64,000 bases of DNA from an uncultured Microbacterium sp. (GTDB lineage Bacteria; Actinomycetota; Actinomycetes; Actinomycetales; Microbacteriaceae), in contig NZ_CALTTX010000001.1 of NCBI RefSeq assembly GCF_943912325.1, positions 51,291 to 115,290 on the forward strand. Reading direction: 5' to 3'. Positions 52,643 to 64,000 of this stretch are shown in pieces. The translations under genes were made by a program, and so were the position numbers. The notes beneath the pieces are model-generated. The model saw only the letters and a program-made list of their open reading frames with translations. It was not told where the DNA came from and searched no databases. The first letter of the stretch is position 1. Each line of letters opens with the position of its first letter.

Positions 52643-53554
52643 GTGAGCACCTCTCCGGCATCCGATCCCTCCGCGGCATCCCATCTGTCCTCCGTATCGA
52701 ATTCCCCGCGCGCTGACGTGTTGCGCGTCGCGACGGCGAACGTCAACGGCATTCGCGCCGCCGCGCGCAAGGGCATGCTGCCCTGGCTCGAAGAGGCCGA
52801 CGTCGATGTGCTGACACTGCAAGAGGTGCGCGCCGAGCTCGAACACCTCGAGGCTGCCCTGCCCGGCTGGCACATCGTCGCGGATGAGGCGACCGCGAAG
52901 GGCCGCGCGGGTGTCGCCATCGCGACCCGCAAGCCCGTCACGGCCTGGCGGCGCGAATTCGGCGACGGCTCGTTCGACTCGGCCGGCCGCTGGATCGAGG
53001 CCGACATCGCCCTCGGCGACTCGACCCTCACGGTCGTCAGCGCCTACGTCTTCACGGGCGAGGCCGACACCGAGAAGCAGGTGTCGAAGTACGCCTTTCT
53101 CGATGCGATGGAGCGACGGATGCCCGAGCTCTCGGCCGACGGCGCGCTCGCGCTCGTGACGGGCGACCTCAACGTCGGGCACCGCGAGCTCGACATCCGC
53201 AACTGGCGCGGCAACGTCAAGCGGGCGGGATTCCTACCCGCCGAGCGAGCCTACTTCGACCGGTTCTTCGGGCCGACCGGCGAGCAGGTCACCGCCGTCG
53301 ACGGCACCGAAGGCGCGGGTCTGGGATGGGTAGACGTTGGCCGCACGTTCCATGGCGAAGTCGAGGGCCCGTACACGTGGTGGTCGAACCGCGGCAAGGC
53401 GTTCGACACCGACACGGGCTGGCGGATCGACTATCACCTCGCCTCCCCCGCTCTCGCGACCCGCGTGCGGGCGTACTCGATCGGTCGCGCGGCCTCGTGG
53501 GACACCCGCTGGAGCGATCACGCCCCCGTCGTCGTGGACTACGCGCTGAGCTGA
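52643..53554 (+). CDS. xthA: Exodeoxyribonuclease III (AP endonuclease)
   Basis: 303 aa. Endonuclease/exonuclease/phosphatase fold: RVATANVNGIRAAARKG, the metal Glu in LQEVRAE, GDLNVGHRELDI, and SDHAPVVVDY at the end. It cuts abasic sites and removes 3'-blocking groups in base-excision repair. The first ~30 residues are a Ser/Pro/Ala-rich extension; GTG at 52643 is supported by the -10 box 6 nt upstream. Confidence 0.93.
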   Translation: MSTSPASDPSAASHLSSVSNSPRADVLRVATANVNGIRAAARKGMLPWLEEADVDVLTLQEVRAELEHLEAALPGWHIVADEATAKGRAGVAIATRKPVTAWRREFGDGSFDSAGRWIEADIALGDSTLTVVSAYVFTGEADTEKQVSKYAFLDAMERRMPELSADGALALVTGDLNVGHRELDIRNWRGNVKRAGFLPAERAYFDRFFGPTGEQVTAVDGTEGAGLGWVDVGRTFHGEVEGPYTWWSNRGKAFDTDTGWRIDYHLASPALATRVRAYSIGRAASWDTRWSDHAPVVVDYALS

Positions 53555-53590
53555 GCCCGGCGCTCCGGACCCCGGCTCTGCCCGAACACC

Positions 53591-53623
53591 ACGAGAGCGC
53601 CGCCCGTAGGGCGATGCTCTCGT
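53591..53623. terminator. Bidirectional terminator between xthA and the subtilase gene
   Basis: Outer arms ACGAGAGC (53591-53598) and GCTCTCGT (53616-53623) pair perfectly; inner GCCC-GTA-GGGC completes the hairpin. It sits between convergent genes. Confidence 0.65.
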
Positions 53624-53670
53624 TCAGGGGGATCCGCCAGCGCGGGCGGGGCGTTGCTCGCGGCGCGGTG

Positions 53671-56226
<2,556 letters not shown>

Positions 56227-56258
56227 GCACCCGCGCGCGCTGAGCACCCGCGGGCGGT

Positions 56259-56276
56259 GCGCACCCGCGGGTGCGC
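56259..56276. terminator. 18-bp perfect palindrome between trpS and hrpA
   Basis: GCGCACCCGCGGGTGCGC, inside a run of related GAGCACCCGCG copies just after the trpS stop. It could form a hairpin terminator; the palindrome has no loop of its own, so the stem would be shorter in RNA. Confidence 0.4.
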
Positions 56277-56321
56277 CGGATGTCGCTCGCGGGCGAGGGG
56301 CGTTCGGGCGTTCGGGCCGAG

Positions 56322-56327
56322 TAGGCT
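56322..56327 (+). promoter_or_regulatory. -10 box TAGGCT, leaderless promoter of hrpA
   Basis: TAGGCT plus 8 nt plus ATG at 56336. Confidence 0.5.
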
Positions 56328-56335
56328 GGAAGGCT

Positions 56336-59300
56336 ATGTCTGGCGGGCCGAACCGAGAGCGGGCAGGGCAGGTGCCCGAGCCCGCGATCGTGTACCCCGC
56401 CGAGCTTCCCGTTTCGGCCGCGCGCGACGAGATCGCGGCCGCGATCCGCGAGAACCAGGTCGTCATCGTCGCGGGTGCGACGGGGTCGGGCAAGACGACC
56501 CAGCTGCCCAAGATCGCGCTCGAACTCGGCCGCACGTCGATCGCTCACACGCAGCCGCGCCGGCTCGCGGCGCGGACGATCGCCGAGCGCATCGCTGACG
56601 AGCTCGAGGTCGAGCTCGGCACGCTCGTCGGCTACAAGGTGCGCTTCACCGACAAGGTCTCACCCGAAACCCGCATCGCCCTCGTCACCGACGGAATCCT
56701 GCTCAACGAGATCCACCGCGACCGCCTGCTGCGCCGCTACGACACGATCATCATCGACGAGGCCCACGAGCGCTCGCTCAACATCGACTTCTTGCTCGGC
56801 TACCTCAAGCGCATCCTGCCCGAACGCCCCGACCTGAAGCTCATCATCACTTCGGCGACGATCGACCCCGAGAGCTTCGCGCGCCACTTCGCGACACCCG
56901 AGGGCACACCGGCGCCGGTCGTCGAGGTCTCGGGTCGTACGTATCCGGTCGAGATCCGCTATCGCCCGCTCGTGCCGGAAGCGTCAGAAGAGTCAGAGGG
57001 CGAAACGACGGATGCCGAAGCCCCCGCCAGCCCGCCGAGCACTGCCCGTCCCACAAAAGCACCCGCCGAGCCCGACGACGTCGATGAGGTGTCGGCGATC
57101 GTCGACGCTCTGCGCGAACTCGACCGCGAGGCGCGCGGCGACGTGCTCGTCTTTCTCCCCGGCGAAGCCGAGATCCGCGATGCCGCCGACGCCGTGCGCG
57201 GGGCCTACGCCCGCGACGCGTCGCCGACCGAAGTGCTGCCGCTCTATGGCCGACTGAGCGCCGCCGAGCAACACCGCGTGTTCGAGCGCTCGAGCGTCGC
57301 GGGCGTGCGCCGCCGGGTGATCCTCGCGACGAACGTCGCCGAAACGAGCCTGACCGTTCCCGGCATCCGGTACGTCATCGACACCGGCACCGCCCGTATC
57401 TCGCGCTACAACAACCGCGCGAAGGTGCAGCGACTGCCGATCGAGGCGATCTCGCAGGCATCGGCGCAACAGCGGTCGGGGCGCGCGGGGCGCACGAGCG
57501 ACGGAGTCGCGATCCGGCTCTACGCCGAGTCCGACTTCGAGCGACGCCCCGAATTCACCGAACCCGAGATCTTGCGCACGAGTCTCGCGTCGGTGATCCT
57601 GCAGATGCTCGCGCTCGGGTTCGGCGACATCGAGGCGTTCCCCTTCCTCACCCCGCCCGACTCGCGCGGCGTGCGTTCGGCGCTCGATCTGCTCGTCGAG
57701 CTCGGCGCGATCCAGCAGCGTGGCGGCGCAGAACCGCGACTGACCGACGTCGGCCGCCGCATCGCGCGCATGCCGATCGACCCGCGGTTCGCGCGCATGC
57801 TCATCGAGTCAGAGCGCCTCGGAGTCGCGGGCGAGGTCACGCCGATCGTCGCGGGCCTGACGATCCAAGACGTGCGCGAGCGCCCCGAAGAGAGCCGCGA
57901 TGAGGCCGACCGGATGCACGCGCGCTTCGCCGATCCGACGAGTGATTTCCTCACGCTGCTCGCTCTCTGGAACTACCTGCGCGAGCAGCAGTCCGAGCTC
58001 GGGTCGAGCGCGTTCCGGCGCCTCTGCCGCGCCGAACATCTCAACTACGTGCGCGTGCGCGAGTGGTTCGACGTGCACCGGCAGCTGACGTCGCTCGCGC
58101 GCGAAAACGCGGGCACTCGTGGCAAACGCGACGGCGAACGTGCGGGCGAGGCAGACAAACAGCAGACACCGGATGCCTCGGCCGCGGCTTCCGACGCGAT
58201 CCACCGCGCGATCCTGGCGGGCCTGCTCTCGCAGATCGGCATCCTCGACGAGCGCACCGCGGCCCCACCCCGCGACCGCCGCTCCCCCGGCGGCGACGCC
58301 GGGAACCGCCGCGCCGCCAGTGAGTATCGCGGTGCCCGAGGCATCCGGTTCCGCATCTTTCCCGGCTCCGCGCTGCGCAAGAAGGCGCCTCGCGCGGTGA
58401 TGGCTGCCGAGCTCGTCGAGACGAGCCAGCTGTTCGCGCGCACGGTCGCGGCGATCGACCCGGCATGGGCCGAGCCGCTCGCGGGCGATCTGGCCAAGCG
58501 GCAGACGTCCGAGCCGCACTGGTCGAAAGAGCAGGGCGCGGCGCTCGCGTACGAGAAGGTCACGCTGTTCGGCGTCGAGATCATTCCGCGGCGGCGCGTG
58601 CAGTACGCGCGGATCGACCGCGAGGGTGCGCGCGAGCTGTTCGTGCGGCACGCGCTCGTCGAGGGCGAGTGGAATCCGCAGACGCTGCCGAAGAACGTCT
58701 CGGCGTTCGTGCGGCAGAACGACGAGCTGCGACGCCGCCTGGAACGCCTCGAAGAGCGCGAGCGCCGCCGCGACATCCTCGTCGGCGACGAAGCGGTCTT
58801 CGCGTTCTACGACGAGCGGGTGCCGCGCGAGGTTTTCGATGTGCGTTCGTTCGAGGCGTGGTGGCGCGTCGCGGTGACCGAAAGCCCGCGCCTGCTGACG
58901 ATGCGCGAAGACGACGTCATCGAGCGCGATGATCGCGCGTCGGCAGGGGACTTTCCGACGCGATGGATGCAGGGCGATCAGACCCTGCAGGTCGCGTACC
59001 GGTTCGAACCCGGCGCCGACGACGACGGCGTGAGCGTCGTCGTGCCGCTCGCGCTCTTGGCCGCGCTCCGCCCCGACGGCTTCGACTGGCAGGTGCCGGG
59101 ATTGCGCGCCGAACTCGTGACGGCGCTCATCCGCGCGCTGCCGAAACACATTCGCCGCGCGGTCGTGCCCGCGGCGGATTTCACCGAGCGCTTCATCGAC
59201 GAGCTCGCAGGCGCGGGGCCCGAAGACCACGCGGGACTTCCCGCGACGACCCTCACGGCGGCGCTCGCGCGGCTCGTGCAACGGCACGCGAATCAGCCGG

Positions 59301-60421
59301 TGGATGCTTCGGCGTTCGAGCTCGACCGCGTGCCCGCGCACCTGCTGCCGACCTTTCGCGTCGTCGATGCGCGCGGCCGGGTCGCGGCGACGGGGCGCGA
59401 CCTCGCAGAGTTGCAGCACCGCCTCGCGGATCGCGCGCGCCAGTCGGTCGCAGCCACGATCGCGGCCCCGCCTAACGCCGGGAAGGCCGGCGCGGAGCGC
59501 GTTGCGCGCGGCACAGCCGCCACCACCGGAGCCCCCGGGCAGAGCGCGTTCACCGAGCGCGCCGGCCTCACCACGTGGGACTTCGGCGAGCTGCCCGAGA
59601 CGGTCGACACGCGCGTCGCCGGCGGGGTCGTGCGCGGGTACCCCGCGATCGTCGACGAAGGCGCCTCGGTCGCGCTGCGGATCGAGGCGACCGCCGAGAG
59701 CGCGACGCGGGCCAGCAACGCCGGCATCCGTCGCCTCATCTTGCTCGCCGTGCCCGCGCCCGACACCTACGTGCTCGATCATCTGACGCAGCCCGAAAAG
59801 CTCGCGCTCGCCGCGTCGCCTTACACCTCGGCGCGCGCTCTCATCGAAGACGCGCGCGCGGCCGTCGCCGACGAACTGATCCGTCGGGTCGCGCCGACGG
59901 GGATCGTTCGCGACGCCGAGGAGTTCGCCCGCGTGCGCGACGCCGTCTCGGCGGGGCTCGTCGAGCGGCTGTTCGAGACCGTTTCGCTCGTCGCGCGCAT
60001 CCTGCGCCTCGCGCGCGACCTCGAGCGGAAGGCCTCGAGCCAGAACGCGCTCGCGCTGCTCGCGCCTCTCGCCGACATCACGGCGCAGCGCCAGGCCCTC
60101 GTCTATCGCGGATTCGTCTCGACCACGGGCACCGCGCGCCTCGCGCACCTCCCCCGCTATCTGCAGGCGGCGCTCGAGCGCGTGCGCCAGCTCGGCGAGA
60201 ACCCGGGTCGCGACCGGCAGCGCATGACCGAGTACGAACGCTCGCTCGCGGCGTTTACGCAAGCGGGCGGCACGATTCCGTTGCCGACGGATGCCTCGGC
60301 GTCGCTGCACCACGCCCGCTGGCTACTCGAAGAGCTGCGCGTGAGCCTCTGGGCACAGCAGCTCGGCACGGCCGAGCCCGTCTCGGCGCAGCGGATCGCG
60401 AAAGCGCTCACGGCCGGCTGA
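56336..60421 (+). CDS. hrpA: ATP-dependent RNA helicase HrpA (DEAH)
   Basis: 1361 aa. Motif I GATGSGKTT (47-55), motif II DEAH (141-144), SAT in ITSATID (about 172), motif VI QRSGRAGRTSDG, then HA2/winged helix, OB and the long C-terminal region of bacterial HrpA. A Pro/Ala/Glu-rich insertion (about residues 217-250) separates the two RecA lobes, and a second low-complexity stretch lies near 600-640. HrpA works on mRNA and ribosome rescue or collisions in other bacteria. ATG at 56336 with the -10 box 8 nt upstream; longer readings from 56015 run through trpS and are rejected. Confidence 0.95.
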   Translation: MSGGPNRERAGQVPEPAIVYPAELPVSAARDEIAAAIRENQVVIVAGATGSGKTTQLPKIALELGRTSIAHTQPRRLAARTIAERIADELEVELGTLVGYKVRFTDKVSPETRIALVTDGILLNEIHRDRLLRRYDTIIIDEAHERSLNIDFLLGYLKRILPERPDLKLIITSATIDPESFARHFATPEGTPAPVVEVSGRTYPVEIRYRPLVPEASEESEGETTDAEAPASPPSTARPTKAPAEPDDVDEVSAIVDALRELDREARGDVLVFLPGEAEIRDAADAVRGAYARDASPTEVLPLYGRLSAAEQHRVFERSSVAGVRRRVILATNVAETSLTVPGIRYVIDTGTARISRYNNRAKVQRLPIEAISQASAQQRSGRAGRTSDGVAIRLYAESDFERRPEFTEPEILRTSLASVILQMLALGFGDIEAFPFLTPPDSRGVRSALDLLVELGAIQQRGGAEPRLTDVGRRIARMPIDPRFARMLIESERLGVAGEVTPIVAGLTIQDVRERPEESRDEADRMHARFADPTSDFLTLLALWNYLREQQSELGSSAFRRLCRAEHLNYVRVREWFDVHRQLTSLARENAGTRGKRDGERAGEADKQQTPDASAAASDAIHRAILAGLLSQIGILDERTAAPPRDRRSPGGDAGNRRAASEYRGARGIRFRIFPGSALRKKAPRAVMAAELVETSQLFARTVAAIDPAWAEPLAGDLAKRQTSEPHWSKEQGAALAYEKVTLFGVEIIPRRRVQYARIDREGARELFVRHALVEGEWNPQTLPKNVSAFVRQNDELRRRLERLEERERRRDILVGDEAVFAFYDERVPREVFDVRSFEAWWRVAVTESPRLLTMREDDVIERDDRASAGDFPTRWMQGDQTLQVAYRFEPGADDDGVSVVVPLALLAALRPDGFDWQVPGLRAELVTALIRALPKHIRRAVVPAADFTERFIDELAGAGPEDHAGLPATTLTAALARLVQRHANQPVDASAFELDRVPAHLLPTFRVVDARGRVAATGRDLAELQHRLADRARQSVAATIAAPPNAGKAGAERVARGTAATTGAPGQSAFTERAGLTTWDFGELPETVDTRVAGGVVRGYPAIVDEGASVALRIEATAESATRASNAGIRRLILLAVPAPDTYVLDHLTQPEKLALAASPYTSARALIEDARAAVADELIRRVAPTGIVRDAEEFARVRDAVSAGLVERLFETVSLVARILRLARDLERKASSQNALALLAPLADITAQRQALVYRGFVSTTGTARLAHLPRYLQAALERVRQLGENPGRDRQRMTEYERSLAAFTQAGGTIPLPTDASASLHHARWLLEELRVSLWAQQLGTAEPVSAQRIAKALTAG

Positions 60422-60468
60422 CCGTGGCGGCGTCGATCCGCGTCTCGGGCGGCACGCGCCACCGACCC

Positions 60469-60487
60469 CGCTCCTAGACTGGGAGCG
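60469..60487 (+). promoter_or_regulatory. Promoter with overlapping inverted repeat upstream of the quinone oxidoreductase
   Basis: CGCTCC-TAGACTG-GGAGCG: the loop contains TAGACT, a possible -10, and the arms could bind a regulator. Unlike other genes here, the ATG is 92 nt away, so this would be a leadered mRNA. Short GCACGGACC tandem copies lie in the leader (about 60527-60548). Confidence 0.4.
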
Positions 60488-60572
60488 CGCACCGCCGCGC
60501 CTGGCTGGGCCGCACGCGATGGTCGCACGGACCGCGCACGGACCGCGCACGCACGCCGATCGAGGAGCCCGC

Positions 60573-61547
60573 ATGACCGAGGAACGACCGTCCGCCGAGG
60601 GCACGCAAGGACGCGCCGTCGTCTACACCGAGTTCGGGTCGCCCGACGTACTGCACGTCGACGAGATCACGGTACCGCCGGCATCCGAAGGTCACCTTCT
60701 CGTTCGCGTCGAGGCCGCAGGCATCAACCCGATCGACGCGAAGCTGCGGGGCGGTCTGCGTACTTCCGACCCGATCACGACGCCGCGTCGCGTGGGCCGC
60801 GATGGCTCGGGCGTCGTCGTCGCGCTCGGTGAAGGCGTCGAAGGATTCCGCGTCGGCGAGCCCGTGTCGTTCATCGACACGCAGGGCTCGTACGCAACGA
60901 CCGTGCGCGTCGCCGCGGCGCACGCCGTGCCGCGGCCCGCGAACGTCTCGGCCGTGGCCGGCGCCGGCATCGGGATTCCGTGCGGCACCGCGTACCAGGC
61001 ACTGCGCTCCCTCGCCGTCGGCCCGGGCGACACCCTGCTGCTGCACGGCGGTTCGGGGTCGGTCGGTCAGGCCGCGATCCAGTACGCCGTGCTGTGGGGC
61101 GCGCGCGTCGTCGCAACGTGCAGCGCGCGCCGCGCCGAGCGCGTCGCCGCCCTCGGCGCGACCCCCATCGCGTACGGCGCGGGCGTCGTCGAACGCGCCC
61201 GCGAAGCAGCCCCCGCGGGATTCACGGTCGCGCTCGACGCGGCCGGCACCGATGAAGCGCTCACGGCGAGCCTCGACCTCGTCTCCGACAAGACTCGCAT
61301 CGCGACGATCGTTCGCGGGGCGGATGCCGATTCTCTTGGCATCCGCGCCTTCTCGGGCGGCTCCCCCCACCCCCTCACCGACATCGAGAACGCCTGGCGC
61401 GCCGAAGCGCTGCCCGTCACGATGGCATTGCTCGCCGCGGGAGCGTTCTCAATCGAGGAGGGCCCCGAGTTCTCGCTCGACCGCGCCGCCGACGCGCACC
61501 GCGCCCTCGAAGCAGGGGTCGATGGCAAGGCGGTGATCGTCCCATGA
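60573..61547 (+). CDS. NADPH:quinone oxidoreductase (zinc-free MDR family)
   Basis: 324 aa. MDR superfamily without the zinc-binding cysteines: VEAAGINPIDAKLRGG, GRDGSGVVVALGEGV and the NADPH loop LLLHGGSGSVGQAAIQYA. Likely a quinone or enone reductase. GAGGAG 5 nt before the ATG gives a clear ribosome binding site. The stop overlaps the next gene (ATGA). Confidence 0.88.
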   Translation: MTEERPSAEGTQGRAVVYTEFGSPDVLHVDEITVPPASEGHLLVRVEAAGINPIDAKLRGGLRTSDPITTPRRVGRDGSGVVVALGEGVEGFRVGEPVSFIDTQGSYATTVRVAAAHAVPRPANVSAVAGAGIGIPCGTAYQALRSLAVGPGDTLLLHGGSGSVGQAAIQYAVLWGARVVATCSARRAERVAALGATPIAYGAGVVERAREAAPAGFTVALDAAGTDEALTASLDLVSDKTRIATIVRGADADSLGIRAFSGGSPHPLTDIENAWRAEALPVTMALLAAGAFSIEEGPEFSLDRAADAHRALEAGVDGKAVIVP

Positions 61548-62533
61548 CCGGTCGCGGGCTGCGCTGGGGCATTCTCGCCACCGGCGGTATCGCCGACGCG
61601 TTCGCCTCCGACCTGCGCACCGCGGGCCTCGACCTGCGAGCCGTCGGTTCGCGCTCCGGCGAGAGCGCCGAGCGTTTCGCGCGCAAGCACGGCATCGAGC
61701 GCGCACACGGCTCCTACGAGGCGCTCGCCGCCGACCCCGGAATCGACGCGATCTACATCGCAACCCCGCACCCGCAGCACGTTGAGAACGCCGAGCTCGC
61801 GCTCAGCAACGGCAAGCACGTGCTGATCGAGAAGGCGTTCACGATCAACCAACAAGAGGCCGCGCGCGTCCGTGATCTCGCGAACGAACGCGGTCTCGTC
61901 GCGCTCGAGGCGATGTGGACGCGCTACCTGCCGCACATGCGACGCATCCGTTCGCTCATCGCCGACGGCGCGCTCGGCGAGGTGCGCGCCCTCATCGCCG
62001 ACCACACGCAAGACCTGCCCGATGACCCCGCGCACCGCCTCAACGACCTGGCGCTCGGCGGCGGCGCGCTGCTCGACCTCGGCATCTACCCGATCTCGTT
62101 CGCGTGGGATCTCTTCGGCGCCCCCGAAACGATCACCGCGAGCGCGACCATCAAGGCCACCGGTGCCGACGCGCAGGTGCAGGCGAGCTTCACGTACCCC
62201 GGCGGGCGCATGGCGTCGACCTTCTCGTCGTCGATCGCGCAGGGCGCGAACACCGCCGTCGTGCTCGGCGACGACGCGCGCATCGAGATCGACACGGTCT
62301 GGTACACCCCGACGACGTTCCGCCTCGTCGCGCGCGACGGCCGCGTGCTCGAGGACTACGCCTCCGAGGTCGACGGTCGCGGCATGCAGTTCGAGGCATT
62401 CGAGCTCGAGCGCGCCGTGCGCGAGGGCACGTCGCCAAGCGACATCCTCTCGATCGACGAGAGCGTCGCGATCATGGGTACGCTCGACGAGATTCGCCGG
62501 CAGATCGGCGCCCGCTACCCCGGCGAGAGCTGA
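61544..62533 (+). CDS. Gfo/Idh/MocA family oxidoreductase
   Basis: 329 aa. NAD(P) loop GILATGGIADAFASDLR at the N-terminus, YIATPHPQHVENAELALSNGKHVLIEKAF (the EKP-like motif with Lys), and the C-terminal beta domain with GGGALLDLGIYPISFAWDLFG. Related to trans-1,2-dihydrobenzene-1,2-diol or sugar dehydrogenases. ATG overlaps the quinone oxidoreductase stop, so the two form an operon. Confidence 0.88.
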   Translation: MTGRGLRWGILATGGIADAFASDLRTAGLDLRAVGSRSGESAERFARKHGIERAHGSYEALAADPGIDAIYIATPHPQHVENAELALSNGKHVLIEKAFTINQQEAARVRDLANERGLVALEAMWTRYLPHMRRIRSLIADGALGEVRALIADHTQDLPDDPAHRLNDLALGGGALLDLGIYPISFAWDLFGAPETITASATIKATGADAQVQASFTYPGGRMASTFSSSIAQGANTAVVLGDDARIEIDTVWYTPTTFRLVARDGRVLEDYASEVDGRGMQFEAFELERAVREGTSPSDILSIDESVAIMGTLDEIRRQIGARYPGES

Positions 62534-62544
62534 CGCCGGCAGGC

Positions 62545-62946
62545 TCAGTCGGCGGCGGTGCCCCCGGCATCCGTTCGCTCATCGCGTTCACGACGGCGAC
62601 GGGCGAGCTCGGCGCGCAAGCGATCTTCTTCGATCTCGCGTTCGAGGTCGGCGAGTTGGTCTTCGGTGGATCGATAGCCGACGGGATGCCGAGGGGCGGG
62701 CGCCACCGGAGCCTGCGCGGCCGAGGGCGCACGCCGCGCGAACCGCGACTCGCGCTCCGGCCCGGTCGGCAATGGCTCGCGCCCGACGACCCACCAGATG
62801 ACGATTCCGATGATGGGCGCGAGCAGCACGATGAACATCCACACGAGCTTCGGTAGGTGCCGGATGTATGCCGAATCGCGCACGATGATGTCGATCAGCG
62901 TCACGATGGTCGCCGCGAGAATGACGAAGCTGAGCGCATAGGGCAT
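62545..62946 (-). CDS. Small membrane protein with PLDc_N domain
   Basis: 133 aa. Two membrane segments (about residues 3-22 and 34-55), the second with WMFIVLLAPIIGIVIWWVVG, the PLDc_N signature that precedes cardiolipin-synthase domains elsewhere; here no phospholipase D domain follows. The C-terminus (about 80-133) is charged, Glu/Arg-rich, probably coiled. Convergent to the Gfo/Idh gene with 11 bp between stops. TAAGAT lies 6 nt before the ATG. Confidence 0.82.
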   Translation of the reverse strand: MPYALSFVILAATIVTLIDIIVRDSAYIRHLPKLVWMFIVLLAPIIGIVIWWVVGREPLPTGPERESRFARRAPSAAQAPVAPAPRHPVGYRSTEDQLADLEREIEEDRLRAELARRRRERDERTDAGGTAAD

Positions 62947-62952
62947 GAGGGG

Positions 62953-62958
62953 ATCTTA
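62953..62958 (-). promoter_or_regulatory. -10 box TAAGAT, leaderless promoter of the PLDc_N gene
   Basis: TANNNT plus 6 nt plus ATG at 62946. Confidence 0.5.
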
Positions 62959-63030
62959 TGCGGATGCTGTGCACGATGGGACCCCCGGCGTGGACCGGTG
63001 GTGATGCGACCGAGCACGGGAGAGAATCGA

Positions 63031-63912
63031 ATGGTGAGCGATAACCGCCTCCTCGGCCACCCCTCCCGCGTCGCCGTCTACCTCGACTTCGACAACATCG
63101 TCATGAGCTGGTACGACCGCGTGCACGGGCGAAACGCCTACTCGCGCGATCGCCATCGCATCGCCGAGAACCCCGCCGAACCCGAGATCGCCGCGCGCCT
63201 CGTCGCCGCGACGGTGGATATCGGGGCGATCATCGACTATGCGGCATCTTTCGGCACTCTCGTTCTGACCCGCGCCTACGCCGACTGGTCATCTCCCGTC
63301 AACGCCGAGTACCGCTCGCAACTCGTCGCGCGCGCGGTGGATCTCGTGCAGCTCTTTCCCGCCGCGGCGTATGCCAAGAACGGCGCCGATATCCGCCTCG
63401 CGGTCGACACGGTCGAAGACATGTTTCGCCTGCCCGATCTGACCCACGTCGTGATCGTCGCGGGAGACTCGGACTATGTGCCCCTCGCCCAGCGCTGCAA
63501 GCGACTCGGCCGGTTCGTCGTCGGCGTCGGCGTTGCGGGGTCGACAGCCAAGTCGCTCGCGGCCGCGTGTGATCGCTTCGACGCCTATGACGCGCTGCCC
63601 GGCGTCATCGTGCCCGAACGCGAGACGAAAGATGCCTCGGGAACGACCGCGACCCGCGCGTGCAAGCGCCGCCAAGACCCCGCCGCGCATCTGCTCGAGC
63701 GCGCTCTGCGGCTCGAGAACGACCGCGATCCCTCGCAGTGGCAACACGCGTCGGCCGTCAAGGCGCTGATCCTGCGGCTCGACCCCTCGTTCACCGAGAA
63801 GTCGCTGGGGCACCGCAGCTTCACCGACTTCATCGCGGCCTACCCGCAGATCGCCGAAATGGACGACACCGACAACATCGTGCGCATTCGCCTCGTCGAC
63901 GCCAAGGGCTGA
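63031..63912 (+). CDS. NYN-domain putative ribonuclease with C-terminal OST-HTH/LOTUS-like domain
   Basis: 293 aa. NYN/PIN-like acidic site: Asp19 and Asp21 in VYLDFDNIV, Asp120/Asp126 in GADIRLAVDTVED, and Asp146/Asp148 in VAGDSDYVPL. The C-terminal ~65 residues (WQHASAVKALILRLDPSFTEKSLGHRSFTDFI) resemble an OST-HTH/LOTUS RNA-binding domain. LabA/MARF1-like proteins share this layout. Target RNA unknown. The start at 63031 is the first ATG giving a full NYN strand; its promoter is not clear. The last 88 bp of the window hold no gene I can recognise. Confidence 0.83.
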   Translation: MVSDNRLLGHPSRVAVYLDFDNIVMSWYDRVHGRNAYSRDRHRIAENPAEPEIAARLVAATVDIGAIIDYAASFGTLVLTRAYADWSSPVNAEYRSQLVARAVDLVQLFPAAAYAKNGADIRLAVDTVEDMFRLPDLTHVVIVAGDSDYVPLAQRCKRLGRFVVGVGVAGSTAKSLAAACDRFDAYDALPGVIVPERETKDASGTTATRACKRRQDPAAHLLERALRLENDRDPSQWQHASAVKALILRLDPSFTEKSLGHRSFTDFIAAYPQIAEMDDTDNIVRIRLVDAKG

Positions 63913-64000
63913 GCGCACGGGCACGATCCCGGGCGCTCGACCGCTCGGGCCTTGACCCTCGATCGTGGACACGGTGTCGGTTCGGTTATGCCGCTTCCGC

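Overview
This is a high-GC window (roughly 70 % by eye), densely packed with genes. Start and stop codons overlap in many places (GTGA, ATGA, TAATG). Many genes begin 6-8 nt after a TANNNT -10 box, which is typical of leaderless actinobacterial transcription. Gene content and order point to an actinobacterium, most likely of the family Microbacteriaceae: split acyl-CoA carboxylase with an epsilon subunit, PH-domain/birA/purK/purE cluster, LCP protein, BMP nucleoside transporter and abundant DUF559-type nuclease genes. The order of the chromosomal backbone (purE-purK-PH-birA-accD-accE-maf-accA, lpdA-like, PNP-phosphomutase, add-deoA-cdd, sdhCDAB, trpS) matches what I recall of the Mycobacterium tuberculosis Rv3275-Rv3336 block, so most of it is old core sequence.

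Layout. 1-10264 (minus): a surface-glycan locus with an LCP ligase, four glycosyltransferases (GT4-like, GT2, CgeB-like, RgpF-like), a membrane acyltransferase-3, an extracytoplasmic AlgJ/AlgX-like SGNH protein and the start of another exported protein. 10261-13543 (minus): purE, purK, PH-domain membrane protein, birA. 13702-22577: accD/accE, a three-gene sensor unit (response regulator, histidine kinase, kinase-like membrane protein) with an RNA methyltransferase upstream, then maf and the biotin carboxylase/BCCP subunit. 22726-23706: ohrR-ohr peroxide defence with a clear operator. 23757-28492: LpdA-like flavoprotein, then PNP, phosphohexomutase and GNAT as one overlapping operon.

28543-35730: a complete mannitol PTS locus (PRD regulator, EI, EIICB, EIIA, mannitol-1-phosphate dehydrogenase) without HPr. 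35752-37024: a 1.27 kb segment bounded by 27-bp inverted repeats. It holds one AbiEi-like/DUF559 nuclease gene and two long perfect or near-perfect palindromes built from the same repeat. This is the most unusual structure in the window. 37134-46419 (minus): nucleoside uptake and salvage (BMP lipoprotein, ABC ATPase, two permeases, cdd, deoA, then add), with a nucleoside hydrolase coupled to manC upstream.

47810-51389: sdhCDAB behind a promoter carrying a DtxR/IdeR-like iron box. 51421-63912: YihY/BrkB membrane protein, exonuclease III, a subtilase whose N-terminus looks frameshifted, trpS, HrpA helicase, a quinone oxidoreductase coupled to a Gfo/Idh/MocA dehydrogenase, a PLDc_N membrane protein and an NYN + OST-HTH putative ribonuclease. 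I saw no tRNA, rRNA, CRISPR array or recognisable transposase gene.
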